Source: UBA4644 sp034933145 (GTDB lineage Bacteria; Bacillota; Clostridia; Oscillospirales; Butyricicoccaceae). From it: a stretch of 28,190 bases of DNA. The stretch covers positions 1 to 28,190 of the forward strand of contig JAYFOA010000105.1 in assembly GCA_034933145.1 (NCBI GenBank), given 5' to 3'. A program made the translations under genes and the position numbers. Below the pieces are notes generated by a model. That model did not search any database, was not told where the DNA came from, and was given only the letters and a program-made list of their open reading frames with translations. Each line of letters starts with the position of its first letter. Position 1 is the stretch's first letter. Shown piece after piece: positions 1 to 8,469 of this stretch.

Positions 1-1
1 G

Positions 2-1348
2 ACGGGGCTTGCAGCGTGGCAAAGGGCATATTTTCGGACCGGCGCCACACTTCCGGTGGAAGCACGGCTTGCGACGCTTGCCCAGCTGGAGTCTGCCGTT
101 CGGTCAAAGGAAGGTATGCTGCTGGACGCGCTCCATGCCGATTTGCGCAAAACATCCGCAGAGGGCTATATGACCGAAGTGGGGATGGTACTGGAGGAGC
201 TGCGCTTTGCACGGAAGCATTTACGCAGCTGGGCAAGGCCCAAGCGGGTGCGCACGCCGCTGGCTCAGTTCCCGGCCCGCAGCTTTATCCAAAAGGAGCC
301 CTACGGCGCGGTGTTGATTCTGGCGCCGTGGAACTATCCGGTTCAGCTGTGCCTGGCGCCTCTGTGCGCCGCGCTGGCCGCCGGCAACTGTGTGACACTC
401 AAGCCATCCGCCTATGCGCCGCATACCTCTGCCGCTCTGCGGGAGCTGCTCTCTGCACTGTTTCCGCCGGAGCTGGTCTGCGTTGTCGAAGGGGGCCGTG
501 CGGAGAATGCCGCTTTGCTGGATCAGAAGTGGGACTATCTGTTCTTTACCGGCAGCACCGCCGTGGGGCGTGTGGTGCTGGAAAAGGCGGCAAAGCATCT
601 GACACCCTGCAGCCTTGAGCTGGGCGGAAAGAGCCCCTGTATCGTGGATAAAACGGCAGATATCCCGCTGGCGGCCCGACGCATCGCATTTGGCAAGCTG
701 TTGAACGCCGGCCAGACTTGTGTGGCCCCTGATTATCTGCTGATCCACCGCTCTGTCCGGGACGCGTTTATTACGGCCTACCGGGCCGCCGTTTCGGAGC
801 TGTACCCTACGGATGAACAACTGCCTGTCATTATCAACGAAAAGCACTATCTTCGGCTGTGCGGACTGTTGGAAGGGGAAAAGGATCTGCTTTCCGGCAC
901 GCCTGCTCCAAGCGCATGTTTTCTGCCGCCGTCCTTGCTGGACGGCGTGACTTGGGAGGCTCCTGTGATGGGGGAAGAAATTTTCGGCCCGATTCTGCCG
1001 ATGCTTGTCTATGACGAGCTGGGCACGGAGCTTTCCCGTCTGCAGGAAATGCCGAAGCCGCTGGCTCTTTACCTGTTCACCCGTGACCCGGCGGTGGAGC
1101 AGGCGGTGCTGACCCGCCTTTCCTTCGGCGGCGGATGTGTAAACGACACGATCATCCATCTCGCATCTTCCCGTCTTCCTTTTGGCGGCGTGGGAGACAG
1201 CGGTATGGGGGCATATCATGGTATATACGGATTTGAAACGTTTACCCACCGAAAGAGCATTGTCCGAAAGGGAAGACTCGATCTTCCGATGCGGTATCCG
1301 CCATTTACCGAAGGGAAGCTGCGTTTGATCCGGAAATTTTTGGGATAA
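2..1348 (+). CDS. Aldehyde dehydrogenase, ALDH3-like, 5' partial
   Basis: NAD(P)-dependent oxidation of an aldehyde to the carboxylate, cytosolic. The frame is open to the window edge, and the residues before the first in-window start (GTG at 56) read RAYFRTGATLP, which is the normal N-terminus of this family. The GTG is therefore probably internal and the gene is cut by the window. Numbered from that GTG, the nucleotide-binding stretch APWNYP is near residue 90, the general-base Glu is in LELGGK (about 188), and the catalytic Cys is in NAGQTC (about 222). The C-terminus has the SGMGAYHG and FETFTHRKS signatures typical of ALDH3/fatty-aldehyde-type enzymes. The substrate cannot be told from sequence. 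The next gene is on the same strand but has its own promoter, so they are probably separate transcripts. Confidence 0.95.
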   Translation, partial: TGLAAWQRAYFRTGATLPVEARLATLAQLESAVRSKEGMLLDALHADLRKTSAEGYMTEVGMVLEELRFARKHLRSWARPKRVRTPLAQFPARSFIQKEPYGAVLILAPWNYPVQLCLAPLCAALAAGNCVTLKPSAYAPHTSAALRELLSALFPPELVCVVEGGRAENAALLDQKWDYLFFTGSTAVGRVVLEKAAKHLTPCSLELGGKSPCIVDKTADIPLAARRIAFGKLLNAGQTCVAPDYLLIHRSVRDAFITAYRAAVSELYPTDEQLPVIINEKHYLRLCGLLEGEKDLLSGTPAPSACFLPPSLLDGVTWEAPVMGEEIFGPILPMLVYDELGTELSRLQEMPKPLALYLFTRDPAVEQAVLTRLSFGGGCVNDTIIHLASSRLPFGGVGDSGMGAYHGIYGFETFTHRKSIVRKGRLDLPMRYPPFTEGKLRLIRKFLG

Positions 1349-1384
1349 CACCGCGGTCATACAGGCGCAAAACAGTGTTCGCTA

Positions 1385-1413
1385 TTGCAATTTTTGTCAG
1401 AAACATCTATAAT
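1385..1413 (+). promoter_or_regulatory. Sigma-A-type promoter for the CBS-domain membrane protein
   Basis: TTGCAA (1385-1390), a 17-nt spacer, then TATAAT (1408-1413). The predicted start lies about 50 nt before the coding region, and a GGGGGA ribosome site sits at 1459-1464. Confidence 0.7.
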
Positions 1414-1471
1414 ATATAATCGTTTATATCCTATACTTGAAAATCTAAATGTATAACTGGGGGAATCAGTC

Positions 1472-2788
1472 TTGTCAGACCCTATAGGGCGATGGTGGTT
1501 GGTTGAGGTTCTTTTGCTTTTACTCAGCGCTCTGTATTCACTGCTGGGAACCGCTTTTGAAGAGGTATCCGAGAGTCGGCTGCGCAATGCGTCCGAAGAG
1601 GGCGATAAACGTTCAGCCCGTGCGCTGCCGTTGGTAGAGGAGCCAAAACGCTTCATTGCCGCGATGCGGACGGGGGCTGTCTGCTTCGGTTTTTTTGCCA
1701 TCTATAACGACATGACGCGGACGCTATTTACCCGCGCCGCCGGAAGCTCCGCCTGGGCGGGCGTATTTCAAACCCTTCTTTGGCTGGCCGCTGTGCTGGT
1801 GGCGATCTCTCTGTGTCTGCTGACACCGCGGCGCTTTGCCGCCTGTCGTGCGGAAAAAATCGTGCGAAGCCTATATGGTCTTGCCCGCATTCTGGAACTG
1901 GTAAGCCTGCCTGTACTGAGCGTGGCCTGGGGTATTTCCACCGCCGTAGTACGCCTGATGGGCGTTCGTCCCGGCGACGAGGCGGAACGGGTCAGCGAGG
2001 ACGAGATCCTGATGATGGTGGATGCGGGTGAGGAGAGCGGTGCCATCGAGAAGGCGGAAAAAGAAATGATCGAGAATGTTTTCGCCTTCAACAATACCTC
2101 TGCGGAAGATATTATGATCCACCGTACCGATATGGTCGTCCTCTGGGAAGAAGACGGGGATAAGCAGATATTCCGTACGATCGAAGAAAGCGGCCTGTCC
2201 CGATTCCCTGTCTGCGGGGAAGATGTGGACGACGTGATCGGCATTCTGAGTACCCGAGATTTTCTGCTCAATCGGGAACGCAAGCAGCCCAAGCCACTGC
2301 GGGAGCTGCTGCGCAGCCCGTATTTCGTACCAGAGTCGGTCAAGACCGACGTCCTATTCCGGGATATGCAGACCGGGAAGGTGCATATGGCCATCGTCGT
2401 AGATGAGTATGGCGGTACCTCCGGCCTGGTGACCATGGAGGATCTGCTGGAGCAGCTCGTGGGTGAGATCTACGATGAGTTTGATATTGAAGAAGAGCAG
2501 GAAATAACACAGCTTTCCGACAATATCTGGCGCATTGCCGGCTACGCCTCGATGGAGGATGTGGCGGAGGCGCTCGATCTGGGGCTGTCCGAAGAGGACG
2601 AGGATGCGTACGATACGCTGGGCGGACTGGTATTCAGCCAACTGTCCGTCATTCCGGAGGACGGCGCTCATCCCGAGGTGGAAGTACTGGGGCTCCATAT
2701 CCGCGTCGATGAAATCCGCGACCGCCGCGTAGAATGGGCCACGGTAACCAAATTGCCGCCAGCGGAATCAAAGGCTGAGAATGAATAG
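1472..2788 (+). CDS. CNNM/CorC (HlyC/CorC) family CBS-domain membrane protein
   Basis: Membrane protein of the DUF21-CBS-CBS-CorC_HlyC architecture, a family linked to Mg2+ or other divalent cation efflux. Hydrophobic segments lie at about residues 9-27, 65-80, 100-118 and 138-162. A CBS pair covers about 208-330, including the motifs SRFPVCGEDVDDVIGIL and AIVVDEYGGTSGLVTMEDLLE. An acidic C-terminal CorC_HlyC domain follows to about 430. The start is TTG, chosen because GGGGGA lies 7 nt upstream and the first membrane helix follows directly. The usual acidic-PK motif of the DUF21 domain appears degenerate here (LLTPRRFAA), so transport by this copy is uncertain. It has its own promoter and a terminator after the stop, so it is monocistronic. 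Confidence 0.92.
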   Translation: MSDPIGRWWLVEVLLLLLSALYSLLGTAFEEVSESRLRNASEEGDKRSARALPLVEEPKRFIAAMRTGAVCFGFFAIYNDMTRTLFTRAAGSSAWAGVFQTLLWLAAVLVAISLCLLTPRRFAACRAEKIVRSLYGLARILELVSLPVLSVAWGISTAVVRLMGVRPGDEAERVSEDEILMMVDAGEESGAIEKAEKEMIENVFAFNNTSAEDIMIHRTDMVVLWEEDGDKQIFRTIEESGLSRFPVCGEDVDDVIGILSTRDFLLNRERKQPKPLRELLRSPYFVPESVKTDVLFRDMQTGKVHMAIVVDEYGGTSGLVTMEDLLEQLVGEIYDEFDIEEEQEITQLSDNIWRIAGYASMEDVAEALDLGLSEEDEDAYDTLGGLVFSQLSVIPEDGAHPEVEVLGLHIRVDEIRDRRVEWATVTKLPPAESKAENE

Positions 2789-2802
2789 ATAAAATAAATG
2801 CA

Positions 2803-2862
2803 AAACCGGCCGCCGGATCGATGTTCTGAGAAGACATCAGCCGGTGGTCGGTTTAATTTTTC
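2803..2862. terminator. Bidirectional intrinsic terminator between convergent genes
   Basis: The outer arms AAACCGGCCGCCGG (2803-2816) and CCGGTGGTCGGTTT (2841-2854) pair with two G-T wobbles. An inner GATGT/ACATC stem (2820-2824/2834-2838) extends the hairpin. T-rich sequence follows on the plus side (2855-2862). On the minus side the hairpin is followed by TTTTGCATTTATTTTATC, so it can also end the polyamine operon arriving from the right. Confidence 0.75.
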
Positions 2863-2978
2863 ATGTTACATAAACGGGAAAAGACAGAACCTCAAAAGAT
2901 GAGTGCGGGAGAGGAATCCGCGACATGAGCGGGTAGGTTTTCAGGCAGCAGAAAGAGCGCGTTTGTGCCGCTGTCTCT

Positions 2979-4109
2979 TTAGGAAAGCCGCTCTTTAAAA
3001 TCCTGATACCCGAACTGCCGGATGGTCTCTATGCTACCGTCTTCCCGGCGCAGGGCGATGGACGGCAGGCGCATTCCGTTAAAGGTATTGTTCTTTACCA
3101 TGGAATAGATGGCCATATCCTCAAAGATCAGCTTGTCGCCGATACAAAGCGGCCGGTCAAACGAATAGTCGCCGATGACGTCCCCGGCGAGGCAGGTGGC
3201 GCCGGCAAGGCGGTAGGCGTACGTTTTCTCATTGGGTTGTCCGCTTTGCTGCAGCGGCGGCCGGTACGGCATCTCAATCACGTCCGGCATATGACAGGCG
3301 GCAGAGGCGTCCAGCAGCGCAATATTGATGCCGTTGTGCACGATGTCAAGCACTGAGGCGATAAGTACCCCTGCGTTGAGCGCCACGGCCTCGCCCGGTT
3401 CAAGATATACGTCCACACCGTACTTTTCTTTGAACCGCAGGATGCAGCCGATCAGCGCCGCCCGGTCGTAATCCGCACGGGTGATATGGTGGCCGCCGCC
3501 AAAGTTCACCCACTTCATCTTTGGCAGATACTCGCCGAACTTCTCCTCCACCGCGGCCAGTGTTTCAATAAGAGCATCGCTGTTTTGTTCGCACAGCGTG
3601 TGAAAATGCAGACCCTCCACACCGTCCAGAAGATCCGGACGGAAATTTTCTCTCGTGACACCCAGACGGGAGCCCTCTGCGCAGGGATCATATATCCCGT
3701 GTGTCTGTGTGGAATGTTGGGGGTTGATGCGGATGCCGGCGCTTTTATGGGCGGCCAGCACCCGTTCCCGATACGTCTGCCACTGCGCAAATGAGTTAAA
3801 CGTAATATGATCGCAGATTTCGAGAATTTCATCAAACTCCCGCTCGATATAGGCCGCAGAAAAGATATGAGTTTCTTTTCCCATTTCCTCATGCCCCAGC
3901 TTTGCTTCAAAGAGACCGCTGGCCGTTGTACCGGCGAGGTAGCGGGCGATCAGCGGATATACCGCAAACATTGAAAAAGCCTTTTGGGCCAGCAGGATTT
4001 TACAGCCCGTCTGCTCCGCCATACTGTTCAGAATCGTCAGATTGCGGATCAGACTCTCCTCGTCCACGACATAGCAGGGAGTTTGCAGCGAATACAGGCT
4101 GTTTTCCAT
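2979..4109 (-). CDS. nspC: Carboxynorspermidine/carboxyspermidine decarboxylase
   Basis: PLP enzyme of the alanine-racemase/ornithine-decarboxylase fold (fold III), 376 aa, a normal length. It removes CO2 from carboxy(nor)spermidine to give (nor)spermidine in the cytosol. Visible signatures are the PLP lysine in LLAQKAFS (about residue 43), WVNFGGGHHIT, YLEPGEAV, the active-site cysteine segment DASAACHMPD, and GATCLAGDVIGDY. The frame is open for 92 further codons upstream, but that stretch overlaps the preceding gene and has no family similarity. The ATG at 4109 begins MENSLYSLQTPCYVVDE, the proper N-terminus. That ATG overlaps the upstream stop as TGATG, so translation is probably coupled. 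It is the last gene of the polyamine operon. About 115 nt of unassigned sequence separate it from the shared terminator. Confidence 0.95.
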   Translation of the reverse strand: MENSLYSLQTPCYVVDEESLIRNLTILNSMAEQTGCKILLAQKAFSMFAVYPLIARYLAGTTASGLFEAKLGHEEMGKETHIFSAAYIEREFDEILEICDHITFNSFAQWQTYRERVLAAHKSAGIRINPQHSTQTHGIYDPCAEGSRLGVTRENFRPDLLDGVEGLHFHTLCEQNSDALIETLAAVEEKFGEYLPKMKWVNFGGGHHITRADYDRAALIGCILRFKEKYGVDVYLEPGEAVALNAGVLIASVLDIVHNGINIALLDASAACHMPDVIEMPYRPPLQQSGQPNEKTYAYRLAGATCLAGDVIGDYSFDRPLCIGDKLIFEDMAIYSMVKNNTFNGMRLPSIALRREDGSIETIRQFGYQDFKERLS

Positions 4110-5311
4110 CAGTCCACAAGCGTGGGATGGAAATCCTCCACCCAGGGAAGGCCCCACTGATTGAGAGCATTCATAAAGGGATCGGGATCGAATTCTTCGA
4201 TGTTCCATACGCCGGGTTTGTTCCAGGTTCCGTTCATTACCAGCATGGCGCCGATCATGGCGGGTACGCCGGTGGTGTAGGAGACGGCCTGACTGCCGAC
4301 TTCTTTGTAGCATGCCTGATGATCGCAGACGTTGTACAGGTAATAGGTTTTCTCCTTGCCGTCCTTTACGCCCTGGAAGATGCAACCGATGTTCGTTTTG
4401 CCAACAGTACGGGGGCCGAGGCTTGCCGGGTCGGGCAGGACGGCCTTGAGGAACTGCAGGGGGACGATCTGCTTGCCTTCATATTCAATGGGCTCGATGG
4501 AGGTCATGCCCACGTTTTCCAGGCACTTCAGATGGGTCAGATAGCTTTGACCAAACGTCATGAAAAAGCGGATGCGTTTGATGCCCTTCAGGTTCAGGCC
4601 GAGGCTTTCCAGTTCCTCGTGGTGCAGAAGGTACATGTCCTTTTTGCCGACCTCGGCAAAATTGTATTCCCGCTTGATCTCCATTGGCTTCGTCTCAATC
4701 CAATGACCGTCCTCCCAATAACTGCCGTTGGCGGAGACTTCGCGGATATTGATTTCGGGGTTGAAGTTGGTGGCGAAGGGATAGCCGTGATCGCCGCCGT
4801 TGCAGTCGAGAATATCGAGATAATGGATTTCGTCAAAATAGTGCTTCTGCGCATATGCGGCGAATACGCCGGTTACGCCCGGGTCAAATCCGCTGCCCAG
4901 CAGGGCGCAGATGCCGGCCTCTTTGAATTTTTCACGATAGGCCCATTGCCATTTGTACTCGAATTTGGCGGTATCCACCGGCTCATAATTGGCTGTGTCG
5001 ACATAATGTGTTTTGGTTGCGAGGCAGGCGTCCATGATGGTCAGATCCTGATAAGGCAGCGCCAGATTAAGAACGACGTCGGGCTGGAATTCGTTGATGA
5101 GCGCGATCAGATCGTTTACATTGTCCGCGTCCACCTGTGCGGTATAGATCTTGGTTTTGGTCGTTCCTTCCAGCTTCGCTTTCAGAGCATCGCATTTGGA
5201 TTTGGTACGGCTCGCGATCAGGATTTCTTCAAAAACATCACTGTTCTGGCAGCATTTGTGGATGGCGACGCTGGCGACGCCGCCGCAGCCGATGATCATA
5301 CATTTTCCCAT
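4109..5311 (-). CDS. Carboxynorspermidine/carboxyspermidine dehydrogenase (saccharopine dehydrogenase-like)
   Basis: Cytosolic NADPH-dependent enzyme that condenses putrescine (or diaminopropane) with aspartate beta-semialdehyde and reduces the Schiff base to carboxyspermidine (or carboxynorspermidine), the substrate of the next gene. The 400-residue length fits the family. A Rossmann nucleotide-binding start (IIGCGGVASVAIHKCC, about residues 7-22) is followed by the IASRTKSKC segment that begins the NADP-binding region. Motifs of the saccharopine dehydrogenase superfamily include LNLALPYQDLTIMDACL and GSGFDPGVTGVFAAYA. An AAAGGAG ribosome site precedes the ATG at 5311. The gene lies 15 nt after speB and overlaps nspC by one base. 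This pairing with nspC supports the assignment over a lysine-pathway saccharopine dehydrogenase. Confidence 0.92.
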   Translation of the reverse strand: MGKCMIIGCGGVASVAIHKCCQNSDVFEEILIASRTKSKCDALKAKLEGTTKTKIYTAQVDADNVNDLIALINEFQPDVVLNLALPYQDLTIMDACLATKTHYVDTANYEPVDTAKFEYKWQWAYREKFKEAGICALLGSGFDPGVTGVFAAYAQKHYFDEIHYLDILDCNGGDHGYPFATNFNPEINIREVSANGSYWEDGHWIETKPMEIKREYNFAEVGKKDMYLLHHEELESLGLNLKGIKRIRFFMTFGQSYLTHLKCLENVGMTSIEPIEYEGKQIVPLQFLKAVLPDPASLGPRTVGKTNIGCIFQGVKDGKEKTYYLYNVCDHQACYKEVGSQAVSYTTGVPAMIGAMLVMNGTWNKPGVWNIEEFDPDPFMNALNQWGLPWVEDFHPTLVD

Positions 5312-5326
5312 AGTCCGGTTCTCCTT

Positions 5327-6178
5327 TTATTTATTGATTTGCAGTAATATTTCTCTTGTGATCTTGCAGGCGGCGGCGGTGGAGCTGCCGCTTTGATCAT
5401 AGTGGGGCGAAAGCTCATTGATGTCGCACCCCACAATGTTCAGCCGGTGAAGCTGCAGCACGGCGCCCATCAGCTCTTTGAAGGTAATACCGCCGGCTTC
5501 CGGCGTGCCGGTGCCGCTGAAAACGGAAGAGTCCAGCACATCAAGATCCAATGAAAAATACACCGGTTTGCCCTCGAGCTTCAGAACGGTTTCGGAGAAC
5601 CCCTCCAGATCGAACGCATGCAGGCAGGTATGCTCCTTTGCAAACACAAATTCATCCCGCTCCCCGCTGCGAATGCCGAACTGGTAGAGCCTTCCGTCTC
5701 CCAAAAGGCGCCATACCTGCCGCATGACGGTGGAGTGAGAAAGGGGCTCACCCAGATATTCGGTACGCAGGTCGGTATGGGCATCAAAATGGATGACCTG
5801 CAGATCCGGATGGACTTTTGCTGCGGCCCGCACAGCGCCCAGGGTAATGAGGTGCTCTCCGCCCAGCATGACAAAACGTTTGCCGTCAGCCAGTAAATGA
5901 GCTGTATAGTTTTCTGTCAGCTCCAGCACTTTTTCGGTATTGCCAAAGGGAAGCTCCAGATCCCCGCCGTCGAAAACACAAAGTTCGGTCAGATCCCGTC
6001 CGCAGTAGGGGGAATAGGTCTCAATACCGAAGGACTCGCTGCGGATAGCCGACGGGCCGAACCGTGCGCCGGGGCGAAAAGAGGTTGTCCCGTCAAAAGG
6101 TACGCCGAACAGCACCGTATCGGCAGCGGCATAATCGGCGTCGCAGGCCAGAAATGTCTGCACATTCTTATTCATCAT
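5327..6178 (-). CDS. speB: Agmatinase / ureohydrolase family (possibly aminopropylagmatinase)
   Basis: Ureohydrolase (arginase/agmatinase fold, binuclear Mn) that splits urea from agmatine to give putrescine. All six metal ligands are visible: His109 in GGEH, Asp132/His134/Asp136 in FDAHTD, and Asp211/Asp213 in SLDLDVLD. The GTGTPEAGG specificity loop is also present. Length is 283 aa, within the normal range. The first ATG at 6178 is preferred because GGAG lies 7 nt upstream; a second ATG follows directly. The gene overlaps the end of speE by 11 nt. Because it sits after a spermidine synthase gene, it could instead act on N1-aminopropylagmatine, as in thermophile pathways. Sequence reading alone cannot separate the two substrates. 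Confidence 0.92.
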   Translation of the reverse strand: MMNKNVQTFLACDADYAAADTVLFGVPFDGTTSFRPGARFGPSAIRSESFGIETYSPYCGRDLTELCVFDGGDLELPFGNTEKVLELTENYTAHLLADGKRFVMLGGEHLITLGAVRAAAKVHPDLQVIHFDAHTDLRTEYLGEPLSHSTVMRQVWRLLGDGRLYQFGIRSGERDEFVFAKEHTCLHAFDLEGFSETVLKLEGKPVYFSLDLDVLDSSVFSGTGTPEAGGITFKELMGAVLQLHRLNIVGCDINELSPHYDQSGSSTAAACKITREILLQINK

Positions 6179-7019
6179 GAAGCTGCTCCTTCACATAGGA
6201 CGGCAGGGCAAATGCGCCCCGATGCAGGTCCGTGTTATAATAGCGCGTCGCAAGACCAAGCGCGTTCCAGCTTTCCGTTTTCAGATCCTTTATCGGATCC
6301 ATCTTCCGGGCTGCAAATCCGAACAGCCAGTGGCCGGAGGGGTAGGTAGGGATATGGGCCTGATACACACGGCTGAGCGGGAATACCTGTGCAATACGCC
6401 GATGGGCGGATTGCATTGCCCGCGCGTCCTCCTGATAAAACGGGCTTTCGTGCTGATTGATAAGAATGCCGTTTTCAGCAAGGGCCCGACAGCAGTTTCC
6501 GTAAAATTCCTTGGTGAACAGAACCTCTCCCGGGCCAAACGGATCGGTGGAATCCACAATGATCAGGTCGTATGAGCTTTCCGTTCGGCGGACGTATTTC
6601 AGCCCGTCCTGAAAGTGGAGATGCACACGCGGATCTTCAAAGCCGCAGGCCGTTTTCGGAAGGTACTCCTTGCAGACAGCCACGACACGTTCGTCGATCT
6701 CCACCACGTCGATGTTCTGTATTGTATCGTATTTGGTCAGCTCCCGTGCGACTCCGCCATCCCCCGCACCGATGACCAGCACGTTTCGGATGTCAGGATT
6801 TACCGCCATGGCAGGGTGAGTGATCATCTCGTGATAGATAAATTCGTCCCGCTCGGTCAGCATCATGATGCCGTCCAGCGTCAGAAAGCGTCCCAGCTCT
6901 ACCGAATCAAATACCGAGATCTGTTGATAGTTGCTCTTTTCATAATGGAGCTGCTGTGTGACTTTGATAGAAAAACGTATCTCCGGCGTATGGTATTCAC
7001 TATACCAAAGGTCGTCCAT
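6168..7019 (-). CDS. speE: Spermidine synthase (polyamine aminopropyltransferase)
   Basis: Transfers the aminopropyl group of decarboxylated S-adenosylmethionine to putrescine (or to agmatine in some organisms), releasing methylthioadenosine. It is cytosolic, 283 aa, of typical length. The N-terminal beta domain carries LGRFLTLDGIMMLTERDEFIYHEM. The methyltransferase-like fold shows GAGDGG (about 84-89) and the catalytic aspartate motif VDSTDP (about 155-160). The gate-keeping segment NQHESPFYQ follows. An AAAGGAG site lies inside the end of speA, which overlaps this gene by 20 nt, so the two are translationally linked. Confidence 0.96.
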   Translation of the reverse strand: MDDLWYSEYHTPEIRFSIKVTQQLHYEKSNYQQISVFDSVELGRFLTLDGIMMLTERDEFIYHEMITHPAMAVNPDIRNVLVIGAGDGGVARELTKYDTIQNIDVVEIDERVVAVCKEYLPKTACGFEDPRVHLHFQDGLKYVRRTESSYDLIIVDSTDPFGPGEVLFTKEFYGNCCRALAENGILINQHESPFYQEDARAMQSAHRRIAQVFPLSRVYQAHIPTYPSGHWLFGFAARKMDPIKDLKTESWNALGLATRYYNTDLHRGAFALPSYVKEQLHDE

Positions 7020-8469
7020 TCAAATCTCCTTTCAGCACGTTCAGGCGGCTTACATCCATGCTTTCCGGGCCGGTCACAACGCAGCCTTTGTCTTTCGCAT
7101 ACTGGATATATGCGACGATCTCCGGCGTAATACATTCGCCCGGTGCAAGGATCGGGATTCCGGGCGGATAGCACATGACAAACTCGGTGCAGATCCTGCC
7201 CGTACATTCGGCAATGGGAAGGCTGATTTTCTCAGCGTAAAACGCCGCCTGCGGCGACATCATTACCGTCGGGTTGATATATTCGCTTTCCAGCATATCC
7301 CTGTTGTCTTTCTTGTATACGCGCCGGATCTCACCCAGCGCGCTGATCAGCCGCTCGATACTTTTGTTTTTGTCGCCTACGGAAATATAGGCAAGGATAT
7401 TGCCAAGGTCGCCAAACTCAATCTGGATGCCATATTCGTCGCGAAGCAGATCATATACCTCAATGCCGGCAAGCCCCAGACGCAGGGTGTTTACCGAAAG
7501 CTTGGTCGTATCAAAATCAAATACGCTGTCTCCGTTGATAAGTTCTTTAGAATAGGCGTAATAATCGCCGATGGAATTGATTTCATCCCGTGCATATTGG
7601 GCAAAATTTTTTACCTTTTCGAAAATTTCTTCTCCGCGCAGCGCAAGATTTCGCCGCGAAATATCCAGGCTGGAAAGCAGCAGATAGGAACCGCTGGTTG
7701 TCTGCGTCAGATTGATGATCTGGCGGACATAGTGTGCGTTGATTTGCTCACCACAGAGGAGCAGCGAACTCTGGGTCAGCGAACCTCCGGACTTATGCAT
7801 GCTGACCGCTGCCATATCGGCACCGGCTGCCATGGCGGAGACGGGCATATCTTTGCCAAAGTAAAAGTGGGTACCGTGCGCCTCATCCACAAGGACACGA
7901 AGACCGTTTTGATGTGCAACATGTGTGATCTGTTCTACATCGGAGCAGATGCCGTAATAGGTTGGATTGTTGATCAGAATCGCCTTGGCGGCGGGATGTT
8001 TTTCAATGGTTTGCTTTACATCCGAAACGGACATTCCCAGCGAAATGCCCAGCCGCTTATCCGTCTGCGGGTTGATATAGACCGGCAGCGCACCGCAAAG
8101 TACCAGCGCGTTGATCACGCTCTGATGGACGTTGCGCGGCAGAATGATCTCATCCCCGCTTTTCACATTGGCAAGGATCATGGCCTGCACCGCGGAGGTT
8201 GTGCCGCCCACCATGAAAAAGGCGTGTGCCGCGCCAAAGGCGTCGGCGGCAAGCGCCTCCGCCTCCTTAATCACGCTGACGGGGTGGCAGAGATTATCCA
8301 GTGGCTTCATGGAATTCACATCTACGGAAAGGCATTTTTCGCCCAGAAACTCTGTTAATTCCGGGTTTCCCTTGCCATGCTTGTGTCCGGGCACATCGAA
8401 AGGTACCAGCCGGTCACATCGCATACGCTCCAGTGCGTCAAGCAGCGGAGCCTTGGTCTGATCCTTCAA
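7000..8469 (-). CDS. speA: Arginine decarboxylase, fold-I PLP (Orn/Lys/Arg decarboxylase family)
   Basis: Converts arginine to agmatine, the entry step of the operon's pathway. Length is 489 aa, matching the short Gram-positive form without the wing domain of acid-induced decarboxylases. The N-terminus has FDVPGHKHGKG. The PLP-binding lysine is in SMHKSGGSLTQSS (about residue 226), with DEAHGTHFYFG (about 195-205) just before. The C-terminal YPPGIPILAPGE is characteristic of the family. The start is TTG at 8469, overlapping the speD stop as TTGA. The strong CAGGGGG site 7 nt upstream supports this unusual codon. Arginine rather than lysine or ornithine is favoured by the neighbouring agmatinase. 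Confidence 0.92.
   Translation of the reverse strand: MKDQTKAPLLDALERMRCDRLVPFDVPGHKHGKGNPELTEFLGEKCLSVDVNSMKPLDNLCHPVSVIKEAEALAADAFGAAHAFFMVGGTTSAVQAMILANVKSGDEIILPRNVHQSVINALVLCGALPVYINPQTDKRLGISLGMSVSDVKQTIEKHPAAKAILINNPTYYGICSDVEQITHVAHQNGLRVLVDEAHGTHFYFGKDMPVSAMAAGADMAAVSMHKSGGSLTQSSLLLCGEQINAHYVRQIINLTQTTSGSYLLLSSLDISRRNLALRGEEIFEKVKNFAQYARDEINSIGDYYAYSKELINGDSVFDFDTTKLSVNTLRLGLAGIEVYDLLRDEYGIQIEFGDLGNILAYISVGDKNKSIERLISALGEIRRVYKKDNRDMLESEYINPTVMMSPQAAFYAEKISLPIAECTGRICTEFVMCYPPGIPILAPGECITPEIVAYIQYAKDKGCVVTGPESMDVSRLNVLKGDLNGRPLV

Noticed and set aside
221..1360. Minus-strand frame opposite the aldehyde dehydrogenase
   Set aside because: Shadow of a strongly conserved gene.
2863..2978. 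Terminator immediately after nspC
   Set aside because: An AAAGAG/CTCTTT pairing exists but is interrupted and lacks a T-run; the stronger bidirectional hairpin at 2803-2862 is preferred.
3902..5347. Long plus-strand frame across the carboxynorspermidine dehydrogenase gene
   Set aside because: The minus-strand gene has full family motifs; the plus frame is a GC-driven antisense artefact.
6958..8358. Long plus-strand frame opposite speA
   Set aside because: No start signal or protein family; speA on the minus strand explains the region.
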